Positions 26,870 to 34,777 of a DNA stretch of 64,000 bases are shown here, one piece after another. Under the pieces are notes generated by a model. That model did no database searches, was not told the origin of the DNA, and worked only from the letters and a program-made list of their open reading frames with translations. The stretch is from NCBI GenBank assembly GCA_029624735.1, contig JARSSM010000022.1:234756-298755 (forward strand). The letters run 5' to 3'. Position 1 is the first letter of the stretch, and each line of letters begins with the position of its first letter. Position numbers and translations under genes: made by a program. The stretch is from Defluviicoccus sp. (lineage in GTDB: Bacteria > Pseudomonadota > Alphaproteobacteria > Rhodospirillales > Defluviicoccaceae).

Positions 26870-27226
26870 ATGACCTTGGGAACCCGGATTTTCACCTGGA
26901 TCTGCGGCCACTATGTCGGCAGCGATAGATTCGGGAATCGCTACTATCAGAGCCGGCGCATGCGCCGCTACGGCCGGGAGAAGCGCTGGGTCTTGTTCAA
27001 GGGGACGCCGGAAGCGAGCAAAATTCCGCCCGAATGGCATGCTTGGCTACACCACATGGCAGAGAAGCCGCTGACCGAACAGGCATCGCGAGCGCCAGCT
27101 TGGCAAAGGCCGCACCTTCCGAACTTGTCGGGGACACCTCTCGCGTATCTGCCGAGTGGACACGACCTGAAGCGCGGCCAACGCGCCCGCGCGACCGGAG
27201 ACTACGAGCCGTGGACGCCGGATTGA
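26870..27226 (+). CDS. NDUFA12-type NADH:ubiquinone oxidoreductase accessory subunit
   Basis: A 118-residue protein matching the NDUFA12/B17.2 family. The marks are VGSDRFGNRYYQSR near the N terminus, then REKRWVLFKG, then the signature IPPEWHAWLHHMAEKPLTE. It is an accessory subunit of respiratory complex I found in alphaproteobacteria and mitochondria. It opens a conserved set with mlaD and DUF2155, 49 bases upstream of the first mlaD. Confidence 0.96.
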   Translation: MTLGTRIFTWICGHYVGSDRFGNRYYQSRRMRRYGREKRWVLFKGTPEASKIPPEWHAWLHHMAEKPLTEQASRAPAWQRPHLPNLSGTPLAYLPSGHDLKRGQRARATGDYEPWTPD

Positions 27227-27275
27227 GACCGGTCGGGTGGACTGCCGGACCTTGGCAGCAGGCGCAGGCCTGAGC

Positions 27276-27818
27276 ATGTCCGGTGCGGAACAGCAGTCAC
27301 CGTCGAAGGAGCGGGTGAAGGCCTCGGAGGCACGCCAAATCCTCGTCGGCATGCTGATGATTGCGGCCCTGATGGCCCTCCTCGCGGTCGCTTATGCCAA
27401 TCAGTTCATCGACGAGTACGTCAACCTCGGTGGCCGCTACCGGCTGGTTGCAGTGTTCAATCGCGTTGATGGTCTCGCCGTTGGCTCGGACGTCACGCTG
27501 AGCGGCGTCAAGATCGGCACCATCGAAAGCATGCGCCTTGACGACAAGTATCAGGCGTGGGTGACGCTGCAGATCGACGATGATATTCCGCTGCCGGCAG
27601 ACACGTCGGCGGCGATCCACACCGACGGCCTGCTGGGCGGCAAGACCCTCGTTCTTGAGGCCGGCGGCGACGAAGAGGTCCTGACCGACGGCAGCCGGCT
27701 CAGCTACACGCAAGATTCCGTCGTCGTCGGCGAACTGCTCGATCTGATCATCGGCGAAGGCAGGGCCCAGCGCCCAGAAGCGACCGGGAAGGGAGATGAT
27801 GCGGCGCAACCTCATTGA
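27276..27818 (+). CDS. MlaD-like MCE-domain protein, first copy
   Basis: A protein of 180 residues from ATG 27276 (MSGAEQQSPSKERV). One transmembrane helix (about residues 22-42, ILVGMLMIAALMALLAVAYA) is followed by an MCE domain, with VFNRVDGLAVGSDVTLSGVKIG and the conserved TDGLLGGKTLVLEAGG. MCE proteins of the Mla pathway carry phospholipid between outer and inner membranes through the periplasm. It overlaps the second mlaD-like gene by 23 bases. The two share the same fold but are clearly different in sequence, so this is an old duplication. Confidence 0.88.
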   Translation: MSGAEQQSPSKERVKASEARQILVGMLMIAALMALLAVAYANQFIDEYVNLGGRYRLVAVFNRVDGLAVGSDVTLSGVKIGTIESMRLDDKYQAWVTLQIDDDIPLPADTSAAIHTDGLLGGKTLVLEAGGDEEVLTDGSRLSYTQDSVVVGELLDLIIGEGRAQRPEATGKGDDAAQPH

Positions 27819-28272
27819 AACCGTGATGGGCGCGGTGGTGCTCCTCGTCGCTGGCCTGTTCGTCTATTTCGCCTACACGACAGCGCAGTTCCGGACCGTT
27901 AAGGGCTACCCCGTGCTGGCGTCGTTCGCGAAGCTGGGCGGCCTGCCGGTCGGCAGCGACGTGCGCATCAGCGGCATCAAGGTCGGCGTGGTGACGGCGC
28001 GCAGCCTGGATCCGGTTTCCTTCAACGCAACGATCAAGATGACGATTGCCGAGACGATCAAGTTGCCGGAGGACACAGTGGCGGTGATTTCGAGCGAAGG
28101 CCTCGTCGGCGAGAAGTACGTGCGGCTCGAACCGGGGCGCTCGACAACGCTGATCCCCGCAAATGGGAAGATCCGCGAAACCCGCAACTTCCGCTCGCTT
28201 GAGGATCAGGTCGGCGAGATCATCTTTCTTGCCACGCGCAAGCCCGGCGCCTCCGCGCCGCCGGACATGTGA
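27796..28272 (+). CDS. mlaD: MlaD-like MCE-domain protein, second copy
   Basis: A 158-residue protein with a transmembrane helix at residues ~8-30 and an MCE domain. The marks are SFAKLGGLPVGSDVRISGIKVG and ISSEGLVGEKYVRLEPGR, close to canonical MlaD, followed by a short helical tail (SLEDQVGEIIFLATR). It starts at one of two adjacent Met codons inside the preceding gene and overlaps the next gene's GTG start by four bases, so translation is coupled through the whole set. The MlaE, F, B and C partners are not in this window. Confidence 0.92.
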   Translation: MMRRNLIETVMGAVVLLVAGLFVYFAYTTAQFRTVKGYPVLASFAKLGGLPVGSDVRISGIKVGVVTARSLDPVSFNATIKMTIAETIKLPEDTVAVISSEGLVGEKYVRLEPGRSTTLIPANGKIRETRNFRSLEDQVGEIIFLATRKPGASAPPDM

Positions 28273-28751
28273 CGCTGGCGGCGCAGCCTTCAGCCGTGCC
28301 TTTTTTCAGGACTCTCCGGTCCCGATCTCCCAGGGCAGCGCGGGGCTGCGCTGGCCTGATTGCGGCTGCCGCCTTGGTCCTGATCCCGGCGGCGAGCCCG
28401 CGTGCGGATGCCCATGATGTGGCCGTGCTGCGCGTGCTCGACAAAATTACCGCTCGGGTGTCGATCTTGAACGCGCCCCTGCATCAGGTGATGCAGTTCG
28501 GCACGCTCGAAATCGTCGCCCGCGCGTGCGACAAGCGGCCGCCGGAAGAGACGCCAGAGTCGGCAGCCTTTCTTGAGATCTGGGAGATCCGCCCGGGAAA
28601 GCCGGTGAAAAGTGTGTTCACCGGCTGGATGTTCGCTTCAACGCCGGGGCTGTCCGCGCTCGAGCACCCGATCTATGACCTCTGGGTGTTGGATTGCGTG
28701 AGCAAGTCCGACAGCGCCGCCGATTCCGCGTCCGGCGGCAACGAGCCATAG
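28269..28751 (+). CDS. DUF2155 domain-containing exported protein
   Basis: A protein of 160 residues starting at GTG 28269, sharing GTGA with the mlaD stop. An N-terminal hydrophobic signal (about residues 27-45, LIAAAALVLIPAASPRADA) suggests export. The DUF2155 core runs from VAVLRVLDKITARVS to PIYDLWVLDC, with FLEIWEIRP and VFTGWMFASTPGLSALEHP. The function is unknown, but the gene regularly sits beside NDUFA12, mlaD and aat in alphaproteobacteria. Its last 79 bases overlap the convergent aat gene and encode a low-complexity tail. Confidence 0.9.
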   Translation: MTLAAQPSAVPFFRTLRSRSPRAARGCAGLIAAAALVLIPAASPRADAHDVAVLRVLDKITARVSILNAPLHQVMQFGTLEIVARACDKRPPEETPESAAFLEIWEIRPGKPVKSVFTGWMFASTPGLSALEHPIYDLWVLDCVSKSDSAADSASGGNEP

Positions 28752-29359
28752 AACGTGGCGTCGGCGCGCAGGGCCTCACTGAGAAGGATGAGGTAATCGG
28801 CGCTCGGCACCTCGATGGCGCCAAACTGCTGCAGGTGTTCGGTCAAGAACTGGGCATCGAGGAGTCGGAAGCGGCCCCACCGCAGCCGCGCCGCAAGGTG
28901 CACCAGCGCGATCTTGCTCGCGTCCGTCGCATCCGAGAACATGCTCTCGCCGAAGAAGGCACCTCCGAGCGCCAGCCCGTAGAGACCGCCGGCGAGGCGG
29001 CCTGCCTGCCAGACCTCCACCGTGTGAGCGTACCCCATCGCGTGCAGTTCGCAGAAAACGCGCTTGATCGCAGGATTGATCCACGTTTCCGGATGGCCGG
29101 GGCGCGGCCGGGCGCACGCCTCGATGACGGCCTGGAAGTCGGAATCGCAGCGGATCTCGTAGTGGTGCTGGCGCAGTGTCCGCCGCAACCGCTTGGGCAC
29201 GTGGAAACGGTCGAGCGGCAGGATGCCGCGCATGGCCGGTGCCACCCAGTGAACCGTGTGACTGCTGCGTGCGGTCGCCATGGGGAAGATGCCGAGCGTG
29301 TAGGCGCGCACGATCATCGAGGCGCTCAGCTCGGGCGGAGCGTGGGCCGGCCGTGTCAC
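28673..29359 (-). CDS. aat: Aat, leucyl/phenylalanyl-tRNA--protein transferase
   Basis: The product is 228 residues from GTG 29359 (VTRPAHAPPEL). An upstream ATG at 29428 would overlap aroQ and is less likely. Family marks are AYTLGIFPMA, the conserved WVAPAMRGILPLDRFHVPKRLRRTLR, WINPAIKRVFCELHAMGYAHTVEVW, and GGLYGLALGGAFFGESMFS. It adds Leu or Phe to N-terminal Lys/Arg of proteins, creating N-degrons read by ClpS, which is also encoded in this window. The C-terminal ~20 residues lie in the 79-base convergent overlap with DUF2155 and are not family-like. Confidence 0.95.
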   Translation of the reverse strand: MTRPAHAPPELSASMIVRAYTLGIFPMATARSSHTVHWVAPAMRGILPLDRFHVPKRLRRTLRQHHYEIRCDSDFQAVIEACARPRPGHPETWINPAIKRVFCELHAMGYAHTVEVWQAGRLAGGLYGLALGGAFFGESMFSDATDASKIALVHLAARLRWGRFRLLDAQFLTEHLQQFGAIEVPSADYLILLSEALRADATFYGSLPPDAESAALSDLLTQSNTQRS

Positions 29360-29387
29360 GCCGTCGCCCCGACCGGCCGCGGGCGGG

Positions 29388-29858
29388 TCATTGCGGGTGG
29401 CTGGATGGCGGCGCCCCCGCCTCGGCAAGGGCCGACGCCGCTGCCTCCAGGGCCAGTTCGTAGCCCAAGGCGCCGAGGCCGGCGATCACGCCACGAGCGA
29501 CCGGCGAGATGAAGGAATGGTGCCGAAACGGCTCGCGGGCGTAGACGTTGGAGAGGTGAACTTCGAAGACCGGCACGGTGAGCGCGCGCACCGCGTCGTG
29601 AAGGGCGATCGACGTGTGGGTATAGGCGGCAGCGTTGAGGATGACAGCGGCGAAGCCACGACCAGCCTCCTGCAACCAGTCGATAAGCTGGCTCTCGGCG
29701 TTCGTCTGGCGAAAATCGACGTGCAAGCCCAAGGCTTTGCCACGGGCGATGCAGCGCATCTCGATGTCGGCAAGCGTCGTCGCCCCGTAGACGTGCGGCT
29801 CGCGCGTACCCAGCAGGTTCAGGTTCGGGCCGTTCAAGATCAGCACGGAAGGGTGCAT
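29388..29858 (-). CDS. aroQ: AroQ, type II 3-dehydroquinate dehydratase
   Basis: A 156-residue protein from ATG 29858 (MHPSVLILNGPNLNLLG). The dodecameric type II enzyme's motifs are all present: GPNLNLLGTREPHVYG with the catalytic Tyr, RQTNAESQLIDWLQ, ILNAAAYTHTSIALHDA with the substrate-binding Asn and His region, and FEVHLSNVYAREPFRHHS. It catalyses step three of the shikimate pathway. It is followed 28 bases later by aat on the same strand; accB/accC, which often follow aroQ, are absent here. Confidence 0.97.
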   Translation of the reverse strand: MHPSVLILNGPNLNLLGTREPHVYGATTLADIEMRCIARGKALGLHVDFRQTNAESQLIDWLQEAGRGFAAVILNAAAYTHTSIALHDAVRALTVPVFEVHLSNVYAREPFRHHSFISPVARGVIAGLGALGYELALEAAASALAEAGAPPSSHPQ

Positions 29859-29999
29859 GGCGCGTCCCGATTTCACCCGGACGGTGACATCTCTCATCTC
29901 AAGCTTAGCGCATGACGGCACCCTTGAGGAAGGCTGGCTTTGGCCTATGTTAGCGGGCGTACCTCCGCTACGGGGAGGGTGCACGATTGGAGAGTTGCG

Positions 30000-31034
30000 A
30001 TGGATGGTGCGGGAACGGCAATGCAGGTCACGGTCAACGGTGAGGCGAAGGTGGTTGATGGGCCGTTGACGGTCGCGCAGATGCTGACCCGCTTCGGCCT
30101 CGACAGCCGTAAGGTAGCGGTCGAGCGCAACCTGGAGATCGTGCCGCGGTCCGGCTACGAGCGCGAGCCGGTGCGTGACGGTGACCGCTTCGAAATCGTT
30201 CATTTTATCGGCGGCGGCGCACCTGATGCCGCGCCGGGGGACGTTGGCGGCGCGGCGGATGAGTTCGCTGACCCGCTCGTGGTCGCCGGCCGCCGCTTCC
30301 GCTCGCGGCTCCTGGTCGGCACCGGCAAGTACAAGGATTTCCCGGAGACGGCGCGCGCCATCGAAGCCTCAGGCGCGGAGATCGTCACGGTCGCGGTGCG
30401 CCGGGTCAACGTCAGCGATCCCTCGCAGCCGATGCTCGTCGATTACGTTGATCCCAAGAAATACACCTACCTGCCAAACACCGCCGGCTGCTTCAACGCC
30501 GCCGATGCGGTGCGCACACTGAAGCTCGCGCGCGAGGCGGGCGGCTGGGACCTCGTCAAGCTCGAAGTGCTGGGGGATGCCAAGACCCTCTATCCCAACA
30601 TGCTGGAGACGCTGGCCGCCGCCGAGACCCTGATCAAGGACGGCTTCAAGGTAATGGTCTATTGCACCGACGACCCGATCCTCGCCAAGCGGCTCGAAGA
30701 GATGGGCTGCGTCGCCGTCATGCCGCTGGCAGCGCCGATCGGCTCCGGGCTCGGCATCCAGAACCCGGTCAACATCCGCCTGATCGTCGAACAAGCGCAG
30801 GTGCCGGTGCTGGTCGATGCCGGCGTCGGCACCGCGTCGGACGCCGCGGTGGCGATGGAGCTGGGTTGCGACGGCGTGCTCCTGAATACTGCGATCGCGG
30901 AGGCCAAGGATCCGATCAAGATGGCGTACGCGATGCGCTATGCCGTTCAGGCAGGCCGGCTCGCCTACCGGGCCGGGCGGATGGCAAAGAAACGCTATGC
31001 CGATCCTTCGTCGCCACTGGCGGGTCTAATCTGA
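30000..31034 (+). CDS. thiG: ThiS-ThiG fusion (sulfur carrier plus thiazole synthase)
   Basis: A 344-residue protein from ATG 30000, with GGAGAG seven bases upstream. Residues 8-73 are a ThiS-like ubiquitin-fold domain ([22 protein letters not shown]) ending in GGG at 71-73, where free ThiS ends in Gly-Gly. After a ~15-residue acidic/Ala linker, residues ~90-340 are a full ThiG barrel: [11 protein letters not shown], the Schiff-base region [15 protein letters not shown], and [23 protein letters not shown]. ThiG makes the thiazole phosphate of thiamine using ThiS-thiocarboxylate. In the fusion, the Gly-Gly is internal, so cleavage or an altered mechanism is needed. thiO and thiE are not seen. 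Confidence 0.93.
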   Translation: MDGAGTAMQVTVNGEAKVVDGPLTVAQMLTRFGLDSRKVAVERNLEIVPRSGYEREPVRDGDRFEIVHFIGGGAPDAAPGDVGGAADEFADPLVVAGRRFRSRLLVGTGKYKDFPETARAIEASGAEIVTVAVRRVNVSDPSQPMLVDYVDPKKYTYLPNTAGCFNAADAVRTLKLAREAGGWDLVKLEVLGDAKTLYPNMLETLAAAETLIKDGFKVMVYCTDDPILAKRLEEMGCVAVMPLAAPIGSGLGIQNPVNIRLIVEQAQVPVLVDAGVGTASDAAVAMELGCDGVLLNTAIAEAKDPIKMAYAMRYAVQAGRLAYRAGRMAKKRYADPSSPLAGLI

Positions 31035-31110
31035 GCGCGGTTAACGGGTTTTTTGCACGGCAGCGATAGACTGGGGGCGATTTGTTCGCCGCGAGCACGT
31101 GTGTCCCGCC

Positions 31111-31677
31111 ATGTCCGCCGCCGCCGTCAACACTGCGTTCGAGATCGCCTTCCGCATCCTGTCGCGCGCGCATCAGGACAGCGTGCACCTGCAGCCGCAG
31201 AAACTGCACTGCCTGCTCTTGCTCGCCCAAGGCTGTTATGCCGCCCGTTACGGCGGCCGGCCGCTGATGCCGGCCGTGTTCGTTGCCGATACGCGCGGCC
31301 CCATCGAGCCCAACGTTCATGCTGCCTTTTCGCGCGGCTGCCCGGACCTCGACCTCGACCGTGCGGCACCGAACGAGGCGGTTGAGTCGCTGCTGGAGGG
31401 GCTGTGGCGGCGCTTCGGTCAGCTGCCGGTCGCTGCGCTGGTCGATCTGGTCAAAGATCTCCCGGCCTGCCGTGAGGCCGCACGCAATGGCGAGCGGAGC
31501 GAGATTCCGCTCCCGGCGCTGGCCCGCGACTGCTGCGACCAGCGCCTCATCGGCAATGGCATGCTCGCCGGGCGGCGCGTCTTGAGGACACAGTCCGGCC
31601 GGCCGGTCTGCGTGGCGCCTTGGCAGCCCGGGCGGGGAACCAGCCCTCCGGCGCGCTCCCTCCTGCCGGAAGGCTGA
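31111..31677 (+). CDS. DUF4065 (Panacea/SocA-like) protein
   Basis: A protein of 188 residues from ATG 31111 (a GTG at 31099 is an alternative). The N-terminal ~90 residues fit the DUF4065 pattern: LQPQKLHCLLLLAQGCYAARYGGRPL followed by ADTRGPIEPNVHAAF. That domain occurs in the SocA antitoxin of Caulobacter and in phage and toxin-antitoxin genes (Panacea). The C-terminal half has no family I recognise. No toxin-like partner is adjacent: upstream is thiSG (76 bases away) and downstream is a cation antiporter. It could be a domesticated regulator rather than an antitoxin. Confidence 0.7.
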   Translation: MSAAAVNTAFEIAFRILSRAHQDSVHLQPQKLHCLLLLAQGCYAARYGGRPLMPAVFVADTRGPIEPNVHAAFSRGCPDLDLDRAAPNEAVESLLEGLWRRFGQLPVAALVDLVKDLPACREAARNGERSEIPLPALARDCCDQRLIGNGMLAGRRVLRTQSGRPVCVAPWQPGRGTSPPARSLLPEG

Positions 31678-31843
31678 CGCCGCCCCCGCCTGCCTCAGCC
31701 CGCGCGCCGATCGCGGATCGGGACAGCGTTGCGGCCTGCGCACAGCACGCGCGCTTTGTCGACCTGCTCTATCGACCTCGCATCGGGAAGACGCCATATC
31801 CCGCGGGGAACCCGTGTGCCAACAAGAAGGGCGTCGATCACGC

Positions 31844-32794
31844 ATGGAGACTGTTCTTCTGTTGGCAGCCGGCCTCGCCCTGCTCGTCGTGGGCGGGGAA
31901 GCGGTGGTGCGCGGGGCTGTCGGTGTCGCCCGCCGGCTGGGCGTGTCGGAACTCTTGATCGGGCTTACCCTCGTCGGCTTCGGCACCTCGGCACCGGAGC
32001 TGGTGACCAGCATCAAGGCCGCGCTGGCAGGCTCGCCGGGCATTTCGATCGGCAATGTCGTTGGCTCCAACATCAGCAATATCCTGCTGATCCTCGCGAC
32101 TGTTGTGCTCATCAAGCCGATCACCGTCGACCCCACAGCGGTTCGCCGCGATGGCGCGTTCATGGCGGCGGCAACGCTGCTGCTGTGCGCGCTTGGCATC
32201 AGCATCGGTGAACTGCCGCAATGGGTGGGAGCAATTCTGGTCGCTGCGCTCACAGCCTATCTGGTCGTGGCGGCCCTGATGGAGCGCCATAACGGTGCTG
32301 CGGCCCAGATGCACAAGGCCGAGAGCCACATCCACGACCCCGTCCCGTCACCGTTGTGGATGTCGCTTGCGGTCGCGCTCGCCGGGCTGGCCTGCCTGAT
32401 CTTCGGTGCCGATCTTCTGGTGCAAGGTGCCATCACGCTGGCCCGGCTCGCGGGCGTGTCGGAAACCATCATCGGCTTGACGGTGGTCGCCGTCGGCACA
32501 TCACTGCCGGAACTCGTCGCTTCTCTTGCCGCCGCTCTCAGGGGCCGCGCCGATGTCGCCTTCGGCAACATCGTGGGCTCGAATATCTACAATATCCTCG
32601 GCATCCTGGGCGTGACGGCGCTCATTATCCCGCTGCCGTTCCCGCCCGACATGGGGATGCGCGACTGGATCGCCCTTGTCGGGTCTGCCGCGCTGCTGAT
32701 CACTTACAGCCGCAGCCGCGTCCGCCTTGGCCGGCCGGAAGGGGCCGTCATGCTCGCGCTCTACGGCGGCTATTGCGTGGCGCTGTTCGCCTAG
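31844..32794 (+). CDS. Calcium/sodium antiporter (CaCA family, YrbG-like)
   Basis: A 316-residue membrane protein from ATG 31844 (METVLLLAAGL), with about ten hydrophobic helices in two homologous halves. Each half has the family's ion-binding repeat: GFGTSAPELVTSIKAAL with GNVVGSNISNILLIL in the first, and VGTSLPELVASLAAAL with GNIVGSNIYNILGIL in the second. Such proteins exchange Ca2+ for Na+ or H+ across the inner membrane. The TAG stop codon is the first triplet of a long inverted repeat. Confidence 0.95.
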   Translation: METVLLLAAGLALLVVGGEAVVRGAVGVARRLGVSELLIGLTLVGFGTSAPELVTSIKAALAGSPGISIGNVVGSNISNILLILATVVLIKPITVDPTAVRRDGAFMAAATLLLCALGISIGELPQWVGAILVAALTAYLVVAALMERHNGAAAQMHKAESHIHDPVPSPLWMSLAVALAGLACLIFGADLLVQGAITLARLAGVSETIIGLTVVAVGTSLPELVASLAAALRGRADVAFGNIVGSNIYNILGILGVTALIIPLPFPPDMGMRDWIALVGSAALLITYSRSRVRLGRPEGAVMLALYGGYCVALFA

Positions 32795-32845
32795 TGGATC
32801 GGATCTGACGCTTGCATCCCAAGGGTCAGATCGGTCGATCCACTA
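32792..32845. repeat. Bulged inverted repeat 1 (hairpin)
   Basis: Outer arms TAGTGGATCG (32792-32801) and CGATCCACTA (32836-32845) pair perfectly. Inner arms GATCTGAC (32802-32809) and GTCAGATC (32825-32832) pair perfectly. After one mismatch, CTTG pairs with CAAG around the five-base loop CATCC. The three bases GGT (32833-32835) bulge from the 3' arm. It starts on the antiporter stop codon. There is no U-tract, so it is not a standard terminator. Confidence 0.75.
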
Positions 32846-32855
32846 ACCCATTGAT

Positions 32856-32911
32856 CTGGTGGTTCGATTCAGCCAATGGATGGGATTCATCCGTTGGCAT
32901 CGAACCACTAG
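32856..32911. repeat. Bulged inverted repeat 2 (hairpin)
   Basis: Outer arms CTGGTGGTTCGAT (32856-32868) and ATCGAACCACTAG (32899-32911) pair at 13 positions with one G-T. Inner arms GCCAATGGATG (32872-32882) and CATCCGTTGGC (32888-32898) pair with one G-T. The loop is GGATT, and TCA (32869-32871) bulges from the 5' arm. It lies ten bases after repeat 1 and has the same plan and a related outer end (GTGG-T/A-TCG). Confidence 0.75.
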
Positions 32912-33070
32912 CGTTGGAGCGACGACCGCGCCTCTGGCATGTGCGGCGCCTGAGAGCGGAAAAAGGCGATGGCGGCCCGGTTGTCTGTCCAGCGAGCGCC
33001 AACCTTGGGGGTAGAATATAGTATAGCGATAGACATTATTTATTGCTCGCCCGGCCAGCGAAATTCCATC

Positions 33071-33126
33071 TTGACACAGCGCCTTACGCCTTCGCATATC
33101 GGTCAAAATCGATCAACTAGGTGATC
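33071..33126 (+). promoter_or_regulatory. Probable promoter and operator of the Rrf2 gene
   Basis: A perfect -35 box TTGACA at 33071-33076 is followed, after 18 bases, by a weak -10 (CATATC). Just before the ATG at 33128 is an inverted repeat GATCA-ACTAGG-TGATC (33111-33126). An operator role for the Rrf2 protein on its own gene is inference. Confidence 0.4.
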
Positions 33127-33127
33127 T

Positions 33128-33577
33128 ATGCTGTCGAGCAAGGGCAAGTACGGCATCAAGGCGCTTCTGCACCTCGCGGAGCACGAAGGGTCGGGAGTGA
33201 TGCTGATTGCCGACATCGCGGCGCAGAACTGCATCCCGAAGAAGTTTCTCGACACGATCCTCCTTGAGTTGAAGAACGCCGGTTTTCTGCACAGCAAGAA
33301 GGGACGTGGCGGCGGTTACACGCTCGCGCGGCCGGCCGAACGGATCCTCATCGGGGATGTGATCCGCACCCTCGACGGCCCCCTCGCTCCGATTCCGTGT
33401 GCGAGTCGCTCGGCCTATCGCCGCTGCGACGATTGCCCGGACGCAACAAGCTGTCGCATCCGGCTTCTGATGGTCGATGTGCGGGACGCACTCGCCAAGA
33501 TTCTCGACCGCACCAGCCTTGCCGACCTCCGGTCCCGCGGCCTGCCGGCAGAGGTCGCTCTCCTATACGACATTTAG
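33128..33577 (+). CDS. Rrf2-family transcriptional regulator
   Basis: A 149-residue winged-helix protein. It opens with LSSKGKYGIKALLHLAEH, the usual Rrf2 start, then the recognition region CIPKKFLDTILLELKNAGFLHSKKGRGGGY. The C-terminal half has four cysteines (CASRSAYRRCDDCPDATSC), more than the three of IscR/RsrR-type proteins, suggesting an Fe-S cluster or thiol sensing. It converges with cysA of the sulfate transporter, and a role in sulfur control like CymR (also Rrf2) is plausible but inferred only from position. Confidence 0.93.
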   Translation: MLSSKGKYGIKALLHLAEHEGSGVMLIADIAAQNCIPKKFLDTILLELKNAGFLHSKKGRGGGYTLARPAERILIGDVIRTLDGPLAPIPCASRSAYRRCDDCPDATSCRIRLLMVDVRDALAKILDRTSLADLRSRGLPAEVALLYDI

Positions 33578-33615
33578 GGTTTTCGCGCTGCGCTCGATGA
33601 CGCCGCCGTGACCCT

Positions 33616-34761
33616 CTAGATGTGCCACATCGGGGCGGGTGGCGTGGCTTGCTCCGGGTAACGGCCCTCGCCTCGCATCGAAAGCGCCTCGCCGGGGCTG
33701 GGCTCGGTGTCGCGCCGGAACACCCGCGCTTTCCGCGCACGAATGTGGACGAGGCTGCCGACCTTGAGCGCCAGCGCACGCAGCACCGGCCGCGCAAGTT
33801 CGATCTCGATCAGCCGGTCGTCGGCGGCGGCAACCTCAACCTTCGCAAGCGGCCCAGCGGCGGAGATGTAGCGCACCGTCGCCGGCAGGGCTGCGATCGC
33901 TGGGCCGGAGAACACTTCAATGTCGTGCGGGCGAACGTAGGCAATCGCTTCGCCGCCGTTGTGGACAACATCCTCAGAAACGCTGATCGTGCCGCCCGGA
34001 AACACAGCCTCACCGTTGCTGATGGTGCATTCGAACCGGTTGACATTGCCGAGGAACTCGTAGGCAAAGGCTGAAGCCGGCTGCTCGTAAACGGATTCCG
34101 GGCTGCCGATCTGTTCGATCCTGCCGCCGTTCATGATCACCACCCGGTCGGCGAGCTCCAGGGCTTCCTCCTGGTCGTGGGTTACGAAGACGCTGGTAAG
34201 CCCCATCTCGTCGTGCAGGCCGCGGAGCCAGCGCCGCAGTTCCTTGCGCACCTTGGCATCAAGGGCGCCGAACGGCTCGTCCAGCATCAGTACCCGCGGC
34301 CCGATTGCGAGCGCACGGGCGAGCGCGACACGCTGGCGCTGGCCGCCGGAAAGCTGCGAGGGGTAGCGGCCGCCGAACGGCCCCAGTTGGACGAGATCGA
34401 GCAGGCGCCGCACGCGCTTGCCAATCTCGGCCTCGCCCGGCCGCTCCCTGCGCCGCTTGACGCGCAGACCGAAGGCGACGTTCTCGAACACCGTCATGTG
34501 GCGGAACAGCGCATAGTGCTGGAACACGAAGCCGATTTTCCGTTCGCGCAGGCTCTGGCCGACCAGATCGTCACCGCCGAACAAAATGGCGCCTGAGGTC
34601 GGTTGTTCGAGGCCGGCAATGATCCGCAACAGCGTGGTCTTGCCGGAGCCGGACGGCCCCAGAAGCGCCAGCAGCTCCCCTTGCCGGATCGCAAGGTTGA
34701 TCCGGTGCAGCGCCACGAAATCGCCGAAGCGCTTCTGGATGTCCTTGATTTCGATGTTCAT
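33616..34761 (-). CDS. cysA: CysA, sulfate/thiosulfate ABC transporter ATPase
   Basis: A 381-residue ABC ATPase. Walker A is [14 protein letters not shown], the signature is [15 protein letters not shown], Walker B is [12 protein letters not shown], and the H-loop is [11 protein letters not shown]. The C-terminal ~130 residues form the TOBE regulatory domain of CysA ([10 protein letters not shown]). It powers sulfate and thiosulfate uptake. It is the last gene of the minus-strand set cysP-cysT-cysW-cysA, 16 bases after cysW. Confidence 0.97.
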   Translation of the reverse strand: MNIEIKDIQKRFGDFVALHRINLAIRQGELLALLGPSGSGKTTLLRIIAGLEQPTSGAILFGGDDLVGQSLRERKIGFVFQHYALFRHMTVFENVAFGLRVKRRRERPGEAEIGKRVRRLLDLVQLGPFGGRYPSQLSGGQRQRVALARALAIGPRVLMLDEPFGALDAKVRKELRRWLRGLHDEMGLTSVFVTHDQEEALELADRVVIMNGGRIEQIGSPESVYEQPASAFAYEFLGNVNRFECTISNGEAVFPGGTISVSEDVVHNGGEAIAYVRPHDIEVFSGPAIAALPATVRYISAAGPLAKVEVAAADDRLIEIELARPVLRALALKVGSLVHIRARKARVFRRDTEPSPGEALSMRGEGRYPEQATPPAPMWHI

Positions 34762-34777
34762 CGCGGAACCCTTGCGG

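Noticed and set aside
29859..29999. TPP riboswitch before thiSG
   Set aside because: The conserved CUGAGA and the second conserved TPP-aptamer motif are not present; only a small hairpin precedes the ribosome site.
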